A stretch of DNA of 64,000 bases from Diplosphaera chodatii (GCA_032358165.1 JAALGY010000054.1:2046001-2110000); one strand, 5' to 3'. Shown: positions 9,702 to 22,112, counted from the first letter of the stretch. Made by a program: numbers and translations. The notes: a model not told the origin generated them from the letters alone.

Positions 9702-12700
9702 TCACTGCGGTGCCCAGCGGTCCTCAACGTCGGTGGGCTGATGCACAGCCCCCTGCCGCTTCCGCTTTTGCCGCAACCACAACCCCACCGCGACAGCGAT
9801 CGCCACCAGTGCTAGTAGCCCTAACACGATGCCTACGATACCTCCCGGACTGACTGTAGCGCGCTTGTGCACAGCTGTGGCAGGCGGCGGCTGAGGAGGA
9901 GGGGAAGCAGTGCCTGCAGCACCATGCAGGATCCCTGACGTCTGCCTGCCCACTTGAGAGGGACACACATGTTCATGACACATTCAGAACATAAGTCATC
10001 GAGCGTGCTGAATGGCGTAGTGTCTTCCACGCACTCGATGTTGAGCTGGACAGCATGACGCCAGAAATGGTGGCGGTGCTGAAGGCAGCGGGCGGGAACA
10101 CCGCTCCAGGGTCGGCCTGCAGCTGCTGCTGGAACGCCTGCACACAGCAGAAGACGATGCTGAGGCCGTCTTCCAGAAGTTTCAACACTCATGCAAGCAT
10201 GCTGCCTGCCAACGTGGCACGGTCCGTCAACAGGTGCTGCAACTACTGCTACACGTCGAGGTGACGGCACGCACTGCTGGTGCGCTGCTGTCGCTGCCTT
10301 CGGGGAAAGTCACACGTGTGGACACTGCAACGCCGCCGCCGGGAGCCGCTGCCACGTCCAGGATGACGATGTCAACGTTTGTGGGGGCATTGGCGTCCTG
10401 CAGTCATCGGCCTAGAGAATATCACGTAGATGACCGGCAACCGAGGGGAGCGTCCTACAGATGGTCCTCAGGTTGTCGTCAGAAACACCTCGGCACACAC
10501 CTTGATGCTCTGGAGGTAGGCGTCCCTGACGCTCTGGTTGAAGCCGTCCACACTGTAGTTCGTCAGGCTTGCCACGAACACCAGCTGCAAAACACAAAGT
10601 ACAGGCGTTGGCTGCTGGGCACGATTGAAAGACGCTGGGTTGGGTCTTGGTCACCACACAGTAGGATGAACCGCAGGAGCAAGTGCAGGGTCACAGCAGT
10701 TGCAAACGGCTGCAGGTGCAGCAACCAGTCCTCAGGGTGCTGTGGCAACCTGCACTGGCTCCGGCGTTGGCGCCGGAGTCCGGTTGAAATGCCGGGGCGG
10801 TGGCGGCGGGCCTGCGCCTGCGCCTGCAGCACTTGACGCACTGCCAGGGGGCTGTAGCGAGCTGCCGTCAGGCGGCGCGGTCGGCAGGTCGTTGGGCGCG
10901 CCCAACAGCGGGTTGCCGTTCTCGTCAAATGGCACATTGGGGTCTGGCGGCCCTGGGGCGGAAGCGCCTGCAGTGTGCAGGAGCAGCGGTACTAGGTGTC
11001 AGCTCGTCAAGTGAGCGTCAGAGTGAGACTGAGTCAACCTCAAAGCCCCACAGCGAGGGCACTAGATGATCTATGTTGCGCACCCAATGAGCTGCCATCT
11101 GTGGGGACTGGCGCTGGAGGGATGGGCGCGGTCGGCGGCGGCGGCGGCGAAGTTGGCGGCCCTGTCCAAGGACTTTACATGCTCACATCGCACTCGGTCA
11201 AGTGGGGAGCTCATATGAGCACCGCATATATGACTGTTGGCGGACATGAGGACGCTGGCATGGTCGAGCGTATGGCAGTTGAAGGACAAGCCGACAACAG
11301 CAATTTCGCACGGGGCGGCCGAGGCGGCGCTGGCGGGAAGGGGGGTGGGCTGACGGCAGGGGGCGGCGATGGTGGCGGCAGCGCACAGTTGGCGAAGCAC
11401 GCCTCGCTGGCCGCATCAACCGAGGCCATGCGTGTCCCGTAGGCCGCAAAGTCGACATAGGGCTTTGCGACCGGCAGCCAGTCGCTGACGAAGCTGCCGT
11501 CCATCAGCCGCTCCCGCAGCTGCGCCTGCAGACAGATTCAGGGGCTGCATCTGGTGCGTCTTACACTCCAATGTGATATTCACAGCGTCAGCCCGAGCAC
11601 TTGCTGCCCAACCTCCTGAGTGCTCAGATGGCCAATGCATCGGACAAGGCAAGGCATCATGCATGAAGGCCACATGACTGCAGCAATGTCCAGCTGTATT
11701 CTCACCAGCAGCTCGCTGGGCGGAGCAACGTAGCCATCTGACGATGGCACCCAGACGACGGCGATGTCGGCCTGTGCGCTGCGGGCAGACGTCGGCAGGA
11801 GTGCCAGCTGCTGGATGCCGGGGGACCCAGGTCCGGTCCAGTCGTCGAGCCCCGCGGCCGCCGCCAAGATCCGGTACAACCTGCATGGCAGAGGACAGCA
11901 ACAAGTGCTGGCAGGTGTCGTATGCTGCTGCCAGGTGGATCACACAGCTTCACCTTCTGAATGTATCACATTACAGCATATGACCTTGCCTCAAAAACTC
12001 AAAAACACTAGTGTTCAGCAGACGCACCAGAGGTTGAAGGTGGGCAAGTCCTGCGGGGCGTCTCCATTGCTGTCCTGCACAGCGGTGAAGGCTGACAGCA
12101 GGCGGCGGGTGGCGCCTGCCGTCCCGCTGACAAGCGTCGCACTGTCAAATGCCATGCTGAAGCGCAGCTGTGGCACCTTCGTGGTGTCGTGGAGAAGCTT
12201 CTCGTACTGTGTGGTCGATGCCACAATCACTGGAAAATCCAAGCAAGAGACATTAGAGAGTAAGATGTCAGATGATGTAAGAATACCGTGACCCCAGTGC
12301 TGTTGCCAGTGTCGCGCGCATATGTCGGCTGCAGCGTCCAGGCCGCCGCGTCCCCTGTTGCAGCCGGCGCAGCTGTTGGACTGCCACCAGCAGCTGTTGG
12401 CGCGGTCCCCGACACTGAGTCCCCCGGCGGCAGCGGCGGCGGCGGCGGCGGTGTTGCCTTCGTCGGCGTGGCGGTGGTGCCGGTGGCTGTGGGCGCTGCT
12501 GTTGGTCCGCCGGGCTGCAGTGTCGATGAAGCGGGCGCCTGTGTCAGGGCCGGTGGTTGTGTGCCGCCTGGGGCAGTAGTTGGGGCAGCGCTCTGGATAG
12601 GAGACGAGCTGCCGCTGCCGGTGGGTGCTGCTGTAGGTCCAGCGCCTGTGGGCGCTGAGGCGGGCGGCGGAGACGGACTGGGTGGTGCTGCTGAGGGGCC

Positions 12701-15700
12701 AGCTGTGGACGTGGGCAGCGCCGCCGGGGCATTAGGTACCGCGGCGGGTGGCGTTGCTGTCGGCGCCGCGGTGCTTGGCACCTGCTGGAGCTCGCAGACG
12801 CTCAGGGCACATACAGCGTGTGACTGACCACCCTACACACACGCCTCTACACACAGATGTTGATCATGCAGAGCAGATGACAGGTCCACAATTGCCATGC
12901 GCTTGAGAGTTGCCTGTGTGGTCGGGGGCGAGGCTGTGGGGCTGACAACAGCTGGCGGCCCAGCGGGCTGCGCTGCCGGCGGTGCTGCCTTCGGTGGACT
13001 GGAGGCTGGTGGCGGCTTGGCCGCTCCAGCATCTGTGCAGTTCCACACTCGGCAGTTGCAACGGTCTTTCGTCCATCATAGCTGGCTCTTTGCAACAGCC
13101 GTGGGCAGTTGACTTTCAATGCTGTATCTGCAGAGCCTGCAGAAAACTGGCAGGCACAAGCAATTCTTGCCACGTCCAAAGTCTCACCCACAGGAGGGCT
13201 ACTGCCAGACTGACAACCGATGCTGGCGCACTCAGCAGCGGGCGGCGGGGGCAGCGGCGGAGGCACAGGCGGTGTTGCTGCAGGCGGGCAGTTCGCATAG
13301 CAGACACTGCGCACCGTGCCCGCATCTGCCACTGACACCCCACCATTGGCTGCAGCACACATGCAGGGTGGTCGGCTCAATGGATGTCCTGTCATAAAAC
13401 CAGACGTGCCGAAGAGCAAAGCACTCCAGTCGCATCACCGAAGATCGATCGGTTCGTGCACAGTTTGAGGAGTGCCAACATGACTCTGCACTGGTGACGT
13501 AGAAGAGGCCGGCATGCCTGCAAAGTCAACGAGGTACGCCTGCTGCGGCAGGTAGTGGCCGACGAAGCTGCCGTTTAGCAGGTTCAGCCGCACGTAGCCA
13601 GCCAGCACGGCTGGGTCTGCCCGCCAGGGCACCACAGCAGCCTCCTGTGCTGTGATGCAGCAAGACAATGCAATGAGCGGGTGGCGGCGATATGCTGCAG
13701 CTGTACTGAGGCTGTACACTGCAGATGCATGTCTGGACTGCGATGTGCATCTGAAGCCGAATGCATCGGGTCCTGCCTTCCTGTCAAAGCCACTATGACC
13801 AGGGCAAGGAGGTGTGCACGATGGGTCGACTGTGCCAATCACGCTCACCTTTCGAGATTCATTCAGCAGCAGGCGGTTCACATCTGATGCACAGTCAGGG
13901 CAGGGACTACGCCCATGATGTGGCCATAACCCACATGTCAGCGGCAGGTAGGTGACGGTCATCAGCAGCTGAGCGCCGCCGACCGTCTGTGACACAGCCA
14001 CGGGATCGATCCGGGGCGTGTTGAAGCCGAACCAGACGTCGATCCAGCCGGCGTCTGCGACAGCCAGCTCGAGCCTGTGGCGAATAGCCGAAGAATTCAA
14101 GCCTCGCAAAGCTGACGCTGGTGTCATGACCGATGCAATTCTGGATCACTACGACCGTGGGACTGGCGTTGTGTATGGCAATGTAAGGTGGCTGTTGCCA
14201 TGGGTATACAGCCATGGGTATCGTGAGCAGCTGCGCGTGGGTACATCGGCGCACGCTGCAATGAAGTCGATGTAGCTCACAGCCGTGCCGTTCGACACGA
14301 GCGTCAGGGTCGCTGCGCTGCTTGTGCTGGTCACCGCAAAGCCAGGAAACCTGCATCAGCAGGCATGCAGCACAGTATGCTCAAGGCTGCTCGCTGATGC
14401 TGAGCAGGACTCGCAATCACATGTGGTTGTGCCTAGCTGTACGCAACAACACTGCAGGAGGCCGGCTAGCTGAACCCCTGCAAAGTCTCCCATCAAGTCA
14501 TCCAGCCTGCCAACATACGAGAGTACGTATGCTGTTGTACAACACAACCAATGGTCGAGGTTGCAAGCCTGTTTATGCACCTGAGTGTGAAGGCGAGCTG
14601 CGGAGCTGAAAGTGCTGTAGCATTCCCAGTGTCGGATGCATATGTTACGTTCAGGTGCCATGGCACCAGCCGGGGGTGTGGCGGTGGCGGCGGCGGTGGG
14701 CTGCACGGACACAAATGTAGCAACGTCACTTCATGGTAGGCGACTCTCTCAATGCCTGATAATACTATACAGGGCAAGGCATGAATGTTGCTGCACAACA
14801 TGCAGTAGTGTGCAGTGCAGTACAGGGGAAATACTAGGTACTTCTATCAGCTGACACCATCAACACGCATCCACAGCAACACGATGTGGCAGCAGGTCCA
14901 CCGCTTGGAGCAATGCTTATTATGTGAGCACAATGGCGGTACAGCAGCATTGCCTGGGAGGCGGCAGTGGCTGTCCGCTGGGTGGAGATGGGCAGTTGCT
15001 GACGCAGATGGTGCTGGCGTCATCAACGGAAGCCAGCAGCACGCCGCCGTGCTGGGAGAAGTCGTATAAGTATGCCTGCAACGTCATAGTACGTATGTGG
15101 CTGCCGCAAGAGCCATCATATCAAGTCGTGTTGATACAGCTCCAATCTGTGCTGATTGACCAGCAGCGCCGGCTTGCGCATATGACATGTATATGCGGCC
15201 CAACATGGCCTCTGCGCACCTGTTGCACGAGGTTGGTATTGACGAAGGTCCCGTTCAACAGGCTTTGGCGCAGGTACTGTGCGAGGACTGGCGGCGGCTG
15301 CCGGTATAGTAGCTGCCCAGCGGTGGGCGGCAGGTAGTACACGCCAAAGTTCACACGTGCCGCTCCTGTGATGGAAGGATCTGATCAGCAGTTCTCGTTT
15401 CATATATCACCTCATATTGACTAGCAGGGTCACATCGCATTGTGAGTCTGTGCAGACCCTTTGTCCATCATCAGCGAGGTCATTGGCATCGCTGTCTGAC
15501 AACTGCATGCCAGCGCATATGTATTGCACGGGTCTGTGTGCAGACAATGCTAGATTGGAGATGCGCTGCAGGCAGCATCAATTTCGAAGTGCCCTTCAGG
15601 CACCGCCACAGGCTGCACGCACCGCTTGCGTCCGGGAACCAGGCGAGGTCCTCGATGCCGGGCGTGTTGACGCCGAACCACATGTCCAGCCACGCCACAT

Positions 15701-18700
15701 CCGCCAGCGCCAGCTCCAGCCTGCGACATTCCGAGGCAGGAATGTGAGACGACGACAGCAACGTGGCATGTCTCCATGGTGCACTTGAGGCGATTTGCAC
15801 CCAGGAGCACCATGTTGATTTAGCAAGTGCCGGACGTATGCTGCACATCTGCAATAGTGTGCAGCCTCGACTCCAGATGTGCTGCCTGACGATGTTGCTC
15901 GTGATTCGCAAAACCTGGTTTGTGTCAGGCCAGCACCTGGCCCCAAAGGTCGTGCGCACTAACATACACCAACTTGCTGTGGAGCAGAGCACGCACGTTG
16001 CCAGGATGTCAATGTAGGCGACTGCTGTGCCACTAGCCTCGGTGATGTTGGGCTTGCCATGGCTGACAGTCGTTGTGCGCAGCCATGGAAACACCTGGTG
16101 CAAACAGCATCTAACGTTCGCTGCCAGCAGGGCTTGTGACAGTCAGATCTGCTGCTGGGATCGTACACTTGAACAGTGAGTGGTCTTCATGGTTTGCAAA
16201 AGAGCCGAACGGGTTATGAAGGAAACATGCGCACCAGGCTGAACTCCACATGCGTGACAAACACAGCTGTGGCATTGCCGGTGGCAGCAGCGTAGGTGAC
16301 GTTGAGGCGCCACGGTATGATGGGCGGGTGCGGCGGAGGCGATGGCTGTGTTGGAGCAGCTGCTGCCGTAGAGGTGTCGTTCCCAGAACCAGTCGGCGGC
16401 AGCGGTGGCGGTAGGTTTGGGGGAGGCGGCAGCGGCGGCGGCGAGGGAGGTGGGGGACTGGGCGGCGGCGGCGGGCTGTTGGGCGGCGGCGGCGGCGGCA
16501 GGCTTGCGCAGTAGGTCAAGCCCAGGCAGCCCGGGCAGTTGAGCACGCAGATGCGCAGCGGGCCCTGGATGCTGCCCACAGACGGCCCAAAACTTGCAAA
16601 GTCGACAGCAGTCTTCACTGACGGGAGGCTGGCGGTCGTGAAGCTGCCATTGGCGAGCGACGCAGCGAAGGCTGGTGCAAGCACAGTCCGCACGGATGCG
16701 CTGTAGGGCTGCTGCCCAGCGGTCACAACAGGCCAGGTCACGCCAAACTTGGCCACTGCCCCACTGCACATGATCCAGAGAATGACACTAGGTTAGTTCT
16801 GCCGGCCTGCAAAGCACCGGAGGGTCCCTGAGGAGAGCACCACTCAGTGGGATGCGTGCTACCCACCAATAACTGCTACGTACCAAATGCGATGCAAGCA
16901 TGCAAGCGGAGTAACACCGCAGGAGTTGACCTGCCGTCTGCTGCCTGTGCCCAGGACATCAGCTCGATGCCAGCGGTGTCGACGCCCGCCCAGTTACCGA
17001 GCGCTGCAGCATCTGCAATGGCGACCTCCAGCCTGCGTAACAGGACCTAATCTTGCACAGGTACATGTCATGTATCGCAGAGCGCCTGCGTATGTGCCGT
17101 GGACTGGGTGACACGCCCAGCCTGATACGGGAGGCGCAGTGTGCACAGTGACCATTGGCCTGAAATCTTTCGCACCAGGTTAGGAACAGTGGGTAGTTGA
17201 GCTGCGTGGCATTGGCAGTGTTGAAGAGCTGGTAGCCACCATCAGCGCCAGTGACATTTATGACCAGTAGTGTTGCAAGCGTGATGTCGAACTCCACATG
17301 CTGTGATGTGACCTGCAAGCATATGCGAAGACAATGGGGCCAGTTGGTGCTGCTGGTGCATTGTGCGCCTGCGCCACATGCATAAGCACGGGCAATCAGC
17401 AGGGTGCATGCAAGCACCTGTGTAGTATTGGCAGTCTTGACGAAGAGGGTGATATAATCCGACAGGCGCCAGGGCTTCGGGAAAGGCGTCCCGGGGGATG
17501 CCACCCCCGGCGGCGGCGGTGGAGATGTTGACGTGAAGTCGAGCGCCGACGCAGCTGATGCAGCTTGGTCGGGTGGTGGAGGAGATGACGGTGATGGAGC
17601 GGCCGGCGGCGAGGTGGGTGGAGGCGGCAGGGGAGGTGGCGGACTAGGCGAAGGCGGTGAGGGGACTGGCGGGCTGGGTGGCGGTGGTGAGGCAGGGGGC
17701 ACGCCTGGCGGCGGTGGCAAGGGAGGCGGCGGACCGAATGGCGGAGGGCTCAGCAAGTTTGGCGAAAGAGGCGGTGGAATTGGTGGCGGTTGGGAGGGCG
17801 GCCGCGGAGAGAGGGGCGGCGGTAAGGGAGGCGGCGGGCTGGGCGGCGGTGGGGCTGGTGGTGGAGGCGAGGGCGGCGGTGGGCTGGGCGGTGGCGGCGA
17901 GGGCGGAGGTGGGCTGGGTGGCGGTGGCGGCGGGCTGTTTGGGGGCGGCGGCGGTGGCAGGGAGGCGCAGTACGCCGAGCCCAGGCAGCCTGGACAGTTC
18001 ATCACGCATATGCGCAATGGTCCCTGAACATTGCCAACAGATGGCCCAAAAGCTGCGAAATCGACTGCGGGCTTCACTGATGGGAGGGTGTCGGTCACGA
18101 AGGTGCCATTGGTCAGCACCGCAGCAAGTGCGGGCGCCAGCACAGTCCGCACAGAGGCCGTGTACGGCGCCCGCCCGGCAGTGATGATCGGCCAAGTGAC
18201 ACCAAATGTGGCCACCGCCCCACTGCAGAGCAACCAAACCAAACAGGCACTTCGCATCTTGCTTCAAGTGTGCAGACCCTGCTTACATGTGATGACCCAT
18301 GCATGTGTCACCACCAAGCATACAATAAAAGCCGTCCTGTAATGCATGCGTGAAACCAAGCAACGGCATGTTGCAGCGCAGCACCTGCCATCTGTCGCCT
18401 GTACCCAGGACATCAGCTCAATGCCCGCTGTGTCGATGCCTGCCCAGCTGCTGAGCATTGCAGCATTTGCGATGGCCACCTCCAACCTGCAATGGTAGCA
18501 CATGTCAGTCCAGACACATTTATACTGTGTTGTGCTATGCCGGAGCATGCTCCAGTTGGCCTATGCTGATTAAAGGACTCAGACTTGCAACGAGATCTAG
18601 GAACAGTGCCGGTCAGCAGAAGGCATCAACGAACATACCATGTCAAAAACAAGGGGTAGTTGAGCTGTGTGTTGTTGGCGGTGTTGAACAGCTGGTGACC

Positions 18701-20844
18701 GCCATCAGCGCCAGTGTCGTTGATAACCAGCAGCGTTGCAAACTTGATGTCAAATTCTACATGCTGAGATGTGACCTGGACACCAATGAAATGTAATCTC
18801 AAGTCGACAAGCAATGTCGATGCTCACCGCCACCGAGCTACAGACCAGCATGCAAGCCAAAGGGATGCGCAAGTTGCACCTGCGTGAAGTTTGCGGTCTT
18901 CACGAAGCGGGTGATGTAGTCTATCAAGCGCCAAGGCTTTGGGAAGGGTGTCCCAAGCGGTGTGACTCCAGGAGGCGGCGGCGGCTGAGGCGGTGAGGGG
19001 CTGACGAGCACAGATGCAGCTGCTGCGGCTTGTGAGGGTGGCGGAGGAGAGAGCGGAGGGGAGGGGGGCGGCAGCGCAGGCGGCGGTCGAGGAGGCGGCG
19101 GCAAAGGGGGTGGTGGGGTCGGCGGCGGAGGCGAGGGAGGCGGCGGACTGGGCGGCAGCGGTGACGGCGGCGATGGGCTGGGGGGCGGGTATGGCGGTGG
19201 CGGGCTTGGTGGCGGGGGCGAGGGGGGCGGCGGACTGGGTGGGGGCGGCGAGGGGGGCGGCGGGCGGGGTGGGGGCGGCGAGGGAGGTGGTGGGCCTGGT
19301 GGCGGGGGCGAGGGGGGTGGTGGGCTGGGTGGCGGGGGCGAGGGGGGTGGTGGGCTGGGTGGCGGGGGCGAGGGAGGTGGTGGGCTTGGTGGTGGGCCTG
19401 AGGGGGGCGGCGGGCTGAGTGGTGGCGGCGGGCTGGATGGGGGCGGCGATGGTGGTGGGCTTGGTGGTGGGCCTGAGGGGGACGGCGGGCTGAGTGGTGG
19501 CGGTGATGAGGGTGGCGGATTGGGGGTGGGCGGTGAGGGAGGTGGTGGTGACGGTGGCGGACTGGGCGGCGGGGACCTGGGCGGTGGTGGCAATGGCGGC
19601 GGCGGGCTGGGCGGTGGTGGCGAAGGAGGCGGCGGGCTGGGCGGCGGTGGCGATGGTGGCGGCGGGCTGGGCGGCGGCGGCAGGGGAGGTGGTGGGCTGG
19701 GCGGGAGTGGTGGTGGAGGCGAGGGTGGTGGGCTGGGCGGGGATGGCGGCGAGGGCGGAGGTGGTGGCGGCTGGCAGGTCGGGCCCATACAGCTGTTGCA
19801 GTTCTGTATGCACAGCTTGATTGGCGCGGCGGCAGCAGCCACAGCTGCGCCATAGCCGGGGAAGTCGATCGCTGGCCGCTGCGCCGGCAGGTAGCTCCCA
19901 ACGAAGGTGCCATTGTTCAGTGTGTTGAAGAACTCTGGCGCCAGCAGGGTCTTGACGCTGCCGCGGTATGGTGGGGCGCCTGCCGGGAGCACCATCCAGG
20001 ATACCCCCAGGCTCGCCTGCGCCCCGCTGTTGCAAGTAGGAGACTCAAACCATCAAGGCATGGTAGCACAGGGTCCGCCGGCGCAAACTCGCAGCCCTGG
20101 CCCACAGCACACGCAAGCTGCAGCACAGCTCTGGAGCCACATGCTGTACAGACGGCCGCTAAGTGTTGCACCACTCACCTGCCATCTGTCGCCTGGGCCC
20201 AGGAGTAGATCTCGATACCCGGCGAGTCCACTCCCACCCAAGCATCCAGCCACGCGGCCTCTGCAACTGCAAGCTCCAGTCTGCGGTGCCAGGACCGTCG
20301 CTGTTAGGTGATGCTGCAATCAATTCGATGCCACATCACAGCGCGGGGGCCCTGGAGCGTGACTGCATGATGTTGGCACGCCGCCACCACAGGGTGGTCA
20401 CCACGGACTTACGAAGCCAGAAAGAAGGGGTAGTTCAGCTCTGTGGCGTTTGCAGTGTTGACCAGCCGGTAGCCGAAATCTGCTGTAGCATCTTTCATGC
20501 TGCGAATCCCCACGAAGCTGAGCGTCAAGGCTACATACTGTGTAGATGCCTGCGCTGGCACATGCATGCACTCGTACATCTGCTGTAAGCAGTCTGCATC
20601 ACACAACTTTAGCTGCTGGCTGGGTTGTTGTATCGCCATTACGTACCTGGGTGAAGTTTGCGGTCTTTGCAAAGTATGTGACATCGTTGGCCAGATGCCA
20701 CAGTTTTGGCAAGCTGGCGCTTGTGCCCTCAGCCTGAGTCGATGCGAATGAAAGCAACAGCAGCAGGACCGTGAATAGGTGCAACACCTTGGCACCATGT
20801 ATGCTGTGCTGTCGGCCTGTCACCATGCCGCTGCTGATAGGCAA
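9702..20844 (-). CDS. Giant modular Pro-rich surface protein with single membrane helix
   Basis: My model has 30 exons and about 2,170 residues, with all phases closing. Exons, high to low: 20844-20647, 20549-20413, 20280-20179, 20026-18880, 18775-18639, 18486-18385, 18222-17418, 17312-17176, 17032-16931, 16763-16235, 16094-15997, 15720-15623, 15365-15220, 15075-14954, 14700-14581, 14350-14255, 14074-13935, 13649-13518, 13349-13188, 13032-12914, 12781-12287, 12206-12028, 11880-11706, 11525-11312, 11161-11084, 10967-10750, 10584-10501, 10397-10275, 10137-10035, 9913-9702. Exon 1 encodes a signal peptide (VLHLFTVLLLLLSFAST). Six tandem modules follow, joined by Pro-rich linkers. Exons 27-29 form a SEA-like stretch (NYSVDGFNQSVRDAYLQSIK). 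The last exon has one hydrophobic helix (about 9860-9790), then RQKRKRQ and a short cytosolic tail. NxS/T sequons are frequent. The inferred topology is type I, with a hydroxyproline-rich ectodomain in the cell wall. The boundaries of exons 19-22 and 28-30 are least certain. One gene rather than two is inferred from uninterrupted phase. Confidence 0.75.
16319..16507 (-). repeat. Linker 3: 63-residue Pro-rich repeat
   Basis: Shorter Pro-rich coding stretch between modules M3 and M4. It opens with the same LPPPPPPNSPPPPP as linker 2, then becomes a Thr/Ala/Gln-containing spacer before the next PWRL block. Confidence 0.85.
17490..17966 (-). repeat. Linker 2: 159-residue Ser-Pro repeat
   Basis: Pro-rich coding repeat between modules M2 and M3, with the same SPPPP-type units as linker 1 but shorter and more degenerate towards module M3. 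It lies inside one exon with the end of M2 and the start of M3. Confidence 0.88.
18952..19773 (-). repeat. Linker 1: 274-residue Ser-Pro minisatellite
   Basis: Coding low-complexity repeat made of SPPPP and SPPSPPP units between modules M1 and M2. It appears as GGC/GGT-rich sequence on the plus strand. Such Ser-(Pro)n arrays are hydroxylated and arabinosylated in algal and plant HRGPs (extensins, pherophorins). Array length is likely polymorphic and hard to assemble. Confidence 0.9.
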
Positions 20845-22112
20845 TCAGCTAGGTCCCGCGTCCACCCAAGCGGGAAGGCCGTTGCTGTACAGCCTCACTC
20901 TGCCGCTACAATCGCCGGCTGCCTAGTGGCGTCCAACCTTTTTCTGCGCGTGCTGTCTGTGCTTTGGACTGGCTGACTGCTGATCGACATGTCAGTGCTG
21001 CAGATGGGCAGAAGATGATCCCACGCTGCTGCAGGCCTGGAGCGTGCACCCTCAGTGTGGGCTGTGTAAAACAGTCAGCGATATGTCTGAGCTGCCTGCC
21101 AAACCAAGTGTCGCAAACTGTAGTGCGGTGCTGCGCGGACTAGTGCTTTGGGGCACGCAACCAACCGCTGCGGCTACTCAAAGCTGGTATTTGATGCTTA
21201 CATCTGGCGGTGTGTGCTGCAGCGTCGTTTGATGCCTGAAGAAGGATGGGCTTGAGCTCACAGCATTCGCTCCAAAGGTACCACTTGAGTCTTCTATTCT
21301 ACACGTTCTACACGCTTCTCCAAGTTAACTTCTATGGCATAGCTCATACGGTTGCTCAGCTGAAGCGCATTCCAGATGCTGCTTCATGTATAACTTGCAA
21401 CAACAATCTCTGTGACCAAACCCTGTTGAGCAGCATCATTCATGAGCACAGGTGCACTAACTGAACTTCGAGCATCTTAAAGGCGACAAAAGGTTGACTA
21501 CTCTGCAAAAGTGTACGGGATGTAACGCATGCACCAGATGTCAAGCGAACGCCTGATGCACACGTGAAGCAACGGCCCACGAACGAGCTTTCACCAACAT
21601 CTTCTCTACCTCTAGATGATGTCTGTGCGTCACTGAAGCTGCGTCCGCAAGGATGCCAATCGTCCCGGACCTGACGTCATGCACGTGCGTTGGGGAATCC
21701 GAGGATCATCTTGAGCTTCATCCAAGATCCAACATGCCAAACAACTATCAATAGTCGGTAAACATTCACCTCTAGCTGTAATAAGTAAACCACTACTGCA
21801 CAACGGAATGGGTTTCTGAACATTGTGTGCCACCAGAACCAGTCACTTCACAGTTGCCACTTTAAAAGAATATGGCCCGGCGCTCCACCTGCACTGTGAC
21901 CTGGAATGCCAGCTTGCGTTGCTATAGCTACCAACCACTGGTCGTGCGTTGCAAGCGCGTAGCATCAATGCAAAGCAGGCTTCTACTGCTGCGTTCTGTA
22001 CGCGTCACTCAAGACCCACGCCTTGGCACCATTGACGCGCTTCAGGCTCGACACCTGCGCTTGTTGAAGAGTACCATCACTGCCTGTCAAGCATGCCTGC
22101 ATCGATGGCACA
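20845..22112. other. Intergenic between surface-protein start and CSB stop
   Basis: About 1.27 kb on the 5' side of the minus-strand surface-protein gene and 3' of the CSB gene. It is less GC-rich than its surroundings, with AT-leaning pieces near 21290-21480 and 21760-21870. No coding similarity was seen. It presumably contains the promoter of the surface-protein gene and the CSB 3' UTR. Confidence 0.4.

Larger units (their letters stand above)
11084..20826 (-). repeat. Six tandem modules of the surface protein
   Basis: Each module has four blocks. A: PWRL...TY/FVKTANxTQ. B: QHVEFDI...NTANxTQLNYPLFLTW. C: LEVAIANAA...WAGIDTAGIEL. D: GAVATFGVTWP...NGTF...AVDFAAFG...CVMNCPGC, then a Pro-rich linker. 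Approximate positions: M1 20760-19774, M2 18951-17967, M3 17489-16508, M4 16318-14970, M5 14680-13240, M6 about 12400-11400. M2 and M3 are the youngest pair; their 85-residue D blocks are about three-quarters identical by eye. M4 to M6 are more diverged but keep landmarks such as LELAVADAGWIDVWFG, LNGTFV/NGSFV, VDFA and the paired-Cys end CxxNC. Confidence 0.8.

Noticed and set aside
17533..18184. Long plus-strand Gly-rich and Ala/Gly/Val-rich frames (also 19014-19855)
   Set aside because: They are the antisense of the SPPPP linkers: CCN codons read backwards give Gly-rich or Ala/Val-rich frames. No starts, splice logic or folded domains; the minus-strand reading fits the module structure.
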